A DNA stretch of 64,000 nt from assembly GCF_900105215.1 (NCBI RefSeq), contig NZ_FOIP01000001.1:62001-126000 (forward strand), read 5' to 3'. The translations under genes and the position numbers were made by a program. Below, piece after piece: positions 61,482 to 64,000 of the stretch (within the stretch, counting starts at the first letter, position 1; each line of letters begins with the position of its first letter). The stretch is from Lacrimispora sphenoides. GTDB taxonomy: Bacteria > Bacillota > Clostridia > Lachnospirales > Lachnospiraceae. The notes under the pieces are model-generated. The model was not told the origin of the DNA, searched no databases, and was given only the letters and a program-made list of their open reading frames with translations.

Positions 61482-61510
61482 ATTATATCATCCGGGAAAA
61501 TATTTGTAAA
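61482..61510 (-). promoter_or_regulatory. Promoter inside the end of the modE-like gene, driving the MoeA-like block
   Basis: Reading leftward: TTTACA (61510-61505), 17 bases, TATAAT (61487-61482). The spacer contains the last codons and TGA of the modE-like gene. The transcript would have a leader of about 120 bases that contains a small hairpin (TATTCT/AGAATA, 61431-61448). Confidence 0.7.
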
Positions 61511-61847
61511 ATAATTCTTCCACTGCAGCTTCTGCTTCCTTTGCAAAAGCCAGATACAGGTTTAAGAATTTTTCACCCTCATCGGTTAAAACGGTGGTTC
61601 CCCCATTTTCCCCACCTCTTCTTCCTTCCATCAATGAAAGTCCCAGATCCTCTTCTGCTTTGTTAATAATCTTCCACGCTTTCGAATATGCCATATGCAG
61701 TTCCTGGCAGGCAGCCGAAAGGGACCCCCTCTCCCTTACAAGCTTCATTAAAGCTGCCACTCCAGGACCGAAGTTGCGCTCTTCATAGTAAACGCGGAGC
61801 TTTAAATGATACTTAAGCTTTCTTTCCTCTTTTTTTATTTCTTCCAT
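61488..61847 (-). CDS. ModE-like winged-helix regulator
   Basis: 119 residues containing only the LysR-like winged helix of ModE: VRERGSLSAACQELHMAYSK, AWKIINKAEEDLGLSLMEGR and GGTTVLTDEGEKFL. It lacks the TOBE molybdate-binding domains of E. coli ModE, as many clostridial relatives do, so its signal is not clear. It sits within the molybdenum cluster, 12 bases after yqeC, and the promoter of the downstream block lies in its own 3' end. Confidence 0.88.
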   Translation of the reverse strand: MEEIKKEERKLKYHLKLRVYYEERNFGPGVAALMKLVRERGSLSAACQELHMAYSKAWKIINKAEEDLGLSLMEGRRGGENGGTTVLTDEGEKFLNLYLAFAKEAEAAVEELFYKYFPG

Positions 61848-61859
61848 TTCAATCCTTTT

Positions 61860-62657
61860 CTACGATGTAAAGAAACTGGTCATCACACAGCGCCCGGCCC
61901 ATTCTTCTCCCAGGCACTCCATGACACGGACCCCATCGGACAGCCTGTTTTCATTATCAGCTTTATTTAACAAAATCCGGTATTCCATGGATTCCGCTCC
62001 CTTTCTGGTTCCCTGGCTGCTTACAAGAATTCTGGCTGCCTGGGCCGGCATAATTAGCTCTTTTTCCGTCTTCCAGCCAAATACGGCCTCCGCAAGTTCC
62101 CACCGGAAGCATGTCTCTTCCCATGGGCTACCAATGGCATCCAGACCGGCGCAGCCAATCACCCCATGGGTCCCTTTTAAAAGAACAGGTTCCCCTTCCC
62201 TTGGGATCTTCAGAGGCAGACGTTTTGCTCCGTCTGCCTCTACAAGAAGCACATCGGAAAGGCCTGAAAGCTGCTCCATTTCCAGGAGATCCATGCCTTT
62301 TAATTTTCCATGAAGTGCAGTCTGCCCTGTTACCAGAACCTGGCCTGTATGGCCGGAATACCATTCTTTCCTGTCTTTTAAGTAATCTTTTACGGTTTCA
62401 GCCCGGTCCGCCAGCACTACTTCCCGGTCCTCAGGATAGAAGATATGGGTACTGGTGGTGACTATCACCCGTTTTCCCCTGGCCGCCAGTTCATCGGCCA
62501 GGGAAAACATGGTGGTCGTCTTACCGCCTCCGCCGGTTAAGCAAATGACCATATGATCCTTAAGAGGAAATCCCAGGGCTTCCCACAGGGAATCTCTTTT
62601 TACCACGGCCGTCTTTTCTCCACAGGCATTTAAGGTATAGACTTTCTTTAATCCCAT
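61860..62657 (-). CDS. yqeC: Selenium-dependent hydroxylase accessory protein YqeC
   Basis: 265 residues. A P-loop ICLTGGGGKTTTMFSLADEL begins near residue 38, followed by VTTSTHIFYPEDRE and LLVEADGAKRLPLKIP, the YqeC signature. The family accompanies YqeB and MocA in selenium-dependent molybdenum hydroxylase clusters. Its start overlaps the hydantoinase stop by one base (TAATG). Confidence 0.9.
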   Translation of the reverse strand: MGLKKVYTLNACGEKTAVVKRDSLWEALGFPLKDHMVICLTGGGGKTTTMFSLADELAARGKRVIVTTSTHIFYPEDREVVLADRAETVKDYLKDRKEWYSGHTGQVLVTGQTALHGKLKGMDLLEMEQLSGLSDVLLVEADGAKRLPLKIPREGEPVLLKGTHGVIGCAGLDAIGSPWEETCFRWELAEAVFGWKTEKELIMPAQAARILVSSQGTRKGAESMEYRILLNKADNENRLSDGVRVMECLGEEWAGRCVMTSFFTS

Positions 62658-64000
62658 TAATACAGCTCCATACGTCTCTTTCTGGGAACATAAGAGCCGG
62701 TTTTCTCCAATACCACCTGACCGTCTTTTGCAGCCAGGCGGCCATTTAAGAATACAAGCTCAGCTTTTCCCTTGACAGAGGTTCCTTCAAAAGGACAATA
62801 ATCCACATTTGCCACCTGGTTTTCTACAGACATCGTCCACTGGACTTCCGGATCCCACACGACGATATCCCCATCGCTTCCGGGAGCAATGGCCCCTTTC
62901 TGGGGATAAACACCGTAAAGCTTTGCCGGATTCTCTGACAGCACACTGCACATCTGCTCCAGTTTTAAGTTATGTTCCAGCACACCGAAGCTGTAGATGA
63001 GGACAGGACGGGATTCCACTCCCGGCATTCCGTTAGGAATCTTTATAAAATCTTCTTTTCCCACCGCCTTCTGGCTGGTGGTGAAGCTGCAGTGATCTGT
63101 TGCAATAGTCTGGATATGATTCTTAAGAAGGGCATTCCACAGTCTGGTGCTGTCCTTTTCTTTCTTAATGGTAGGAGAAATCACATACTTGCTTCCCTCA
63201 AAACCGGGAAGGTCATAAACACTCTCATCAAGAAGCAGGTACTGGGGACAAGTCTCCAGATAAATCTCCTGGCCCCGTTCCCTTGCATATTTTACTTCCT
63301 GATAACCTTCACCGGAACTTAGGTGGACAATGATCACCGGAGCATCTGCAAGACCTGCGATTTTTAACAGCCTGCCAATGGCTTCTGCCTCTACTGCAGC
63401 CGGTCTGGTTTTTTTATGGGAGCTGACGGACAAATTGCCTTTTGCTTTCTCTTCTTCCACCAGTGCTTCTATGAGTCCCATATTTTCACAATGGATACCG
63501 GCAATTCCGCCGACTTCCTTCAGCCGCTTCAGTACCTGATAGATTTTCTTATCATTTAAGTACATCTCATCATAAGTCATGTATAGCTTAAAGGAGGTTA
63601 CGCCGCCTGCAACAATTTCTTCCAGTTCCTTGCTGATAGAAGGGTTCCAGTCGGAGATCGCCAGGTGAAAACCATAATCACAGGATGCGTTTCCATCTGC
63701 TTTCTTATGCCAGTTTTCCAGCGCCTTTTCCAGGGTCTCTCCCTGATACTGGGTGGCAAAATCAATGATCATCGTAGTTCCGCCTGACAAAGCTGCCTTT
63801 GTTCCCGTTTCAAAATTATCTGCCGTAACGGTACCTGCCACATGAAGATCAAAATGCGTATGTGCATCGATGAAGCCCGGGAACAAAAGCTTTCCCGTTA
63901 CATCAATAACCTCCGCTTCTTCAGCCTGGATACCTGCTTCCACTGCCTGGATCTTTCCCTCATCCATAAGGACATCCGCCTGGATTATGCCGCTTCCTGA
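62657..64000 (-). CDS. hydA: Dihydropyrimidinase / D-hydantoinase (partial at right edge)
   Basis: The frame is open to the right edge, so the gene begins outside; the visible part is about 447 residues, nearly the full family length of about 460. Metal ligands are present: His-x-His in DAHTHFDLH, the carboxylated Lys in TSFKLYMTY, His in GIHCEN, His in IIVHLSSGEG and Asp in IATDHCSF. The enzyme opens cyclic ureides such as dihydropyrimidines and hydantoins. In E. coli and clostridia a hydantoinase gene is part of the purine-degradation clusters that include selenium-dependent molybdenum hydroxylases, which matches the neighbours here. Confidence 0.93.
   Translation of the reverse strand, partial: SGSGIIQADVLMDEGKIQAVEAGIQAEEAEVIDVTGKLLFPGFIDAHTHFDLHVAGTVTADNFETGTKAALSGGTTMIIDFATQYQGETLEKALENWHKKADGNASCDYGFHLAISDWNPSISKELEEIVAGGVTSFKLYMTYDEMYLNDKKIYQVLKRLKEVGGIAGIHCENMGLIEALVEEEKAKGNLSVSSHKKTRPAAVEAEAIGRLLKIAGLADAPVIIVHLSSGEGYQEVKYARERGQEIYLETCPQYLLLDESVYDLPGFEGSKYVISPTIKKEKDSTRLWNALLKNHIQTIATDHCSFTTSQKAVGKEDFIKIPNGMPGVESRPVLIYSFGVLEHNLKLEQMCSVLSENPAKLYGVYPQKGAIAPGSDGDIVVWDPEVQWTMSVENQVANVDYCPFEGTSVKGKAELVFLNGRLAAKDGQVVLEKTGSYVPRKRRMELY

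Noticed and set aside
1..64000. tRNA, rRNA, insertion sequence or prophage genes
   Set aside because: I found no tRNA cloverleaf, rRNA segment, transposase, integrase or phage structural gene in the window.

Overview
The window is chromosomal DNA from a Gram-positive anaerobe. The moderate GC, AGGAGG-type ribosome binding sites, compact operons, and closest recognisable families (YesM/YesN regulators, DAACS cystine carrier, GapN, class B sortase pilus, endonuclease Q, selenium-dependent molybdenum hydroxylase accessory genes) point to Clostridia, most likely Lachnospiraceae of the Lachnoclostridium/Lacrimispora type. The taxonomic call is an inference from gene content; no rRNA is present.

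Layout. 1-1.2 kb: 3' part of a Mg2+ P-type ATPase. 1.3-3.5 kb: a sugar-PTS EIIC domain fused to a c-di-GMP phosphodiesterase (EAL). 3.6-11.9 kb: a YesMN-type two-component system, its kinase split by a frameshift, divergent from a RhaS/LsrB-type sugar ABC transporter. 12-17.1 kb: a PhoB/PhoR-like two-component system and a MacAB-like efflux operon. The two promoters share an identical 19-bp direct-repeat box, so the regulator very likely controls itself and the pump. 17.2-22.2 kb: a scarred region with gene remnants (alcohol dehydrogenase, DMT transporter, MocR regulator, a nitroreductase/isochorismatase chimera) around an intact tcyP, a bactofilin-like gene and two unassigned genes.

22.5-24.9 kb: a tightly overlapping three-gene module, IbrA-type PAPS-reductase-like protein, GNAT acetyltransferase and IbrB-type ParB-like protein. 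24.9-27.3 kb: an AgrC/AgrA-like (GHKL/LytTR) pair without a visible agrBD. 27.4-38.3 kb: one leftward operon encoding a class B sortase pilus. In order of transcription it holds an active signal peptidase, a 1070-aa beta-helix adhesin, a signal-peptidase homologue with Arg in place of the catalytic Lys, a major pilin, a class B sortase, a second pilin/anchor protein, a second class B sortase, a DivIVA-like coiled coil, an acidic repeat-bearing exported protein, a 41-aa peptide and an Imm11-like protein. This is the most interesting system in the window.

38.7-55.9 kb: mostly ordinary chromosomal genes, including an EndoQ-Nth-LURP operon, a WYL regulator, DUF1266/DUF5684 envelope proteins, an MFS/AraC pair, a SAM methyltransferase behind a palindromic operator, gapN with a TDT-family carrier, a tocopherol-cyclase-like protein and a PAS-GGDEF-HD-GYP protein. 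55.9-64 kb: a flavin reductase, then a leftward molybdenum cofactor / selenium-dependent molybdenum hydroxylase cluster (hydantoinase, yqeC, modE-like, moeA-like, moaC, moaA, MOSC, mogA, yqeB, mocA). The hydantoinase runs off the right edge. Start codons were moved inward wherever a ribosome binding site supported it.
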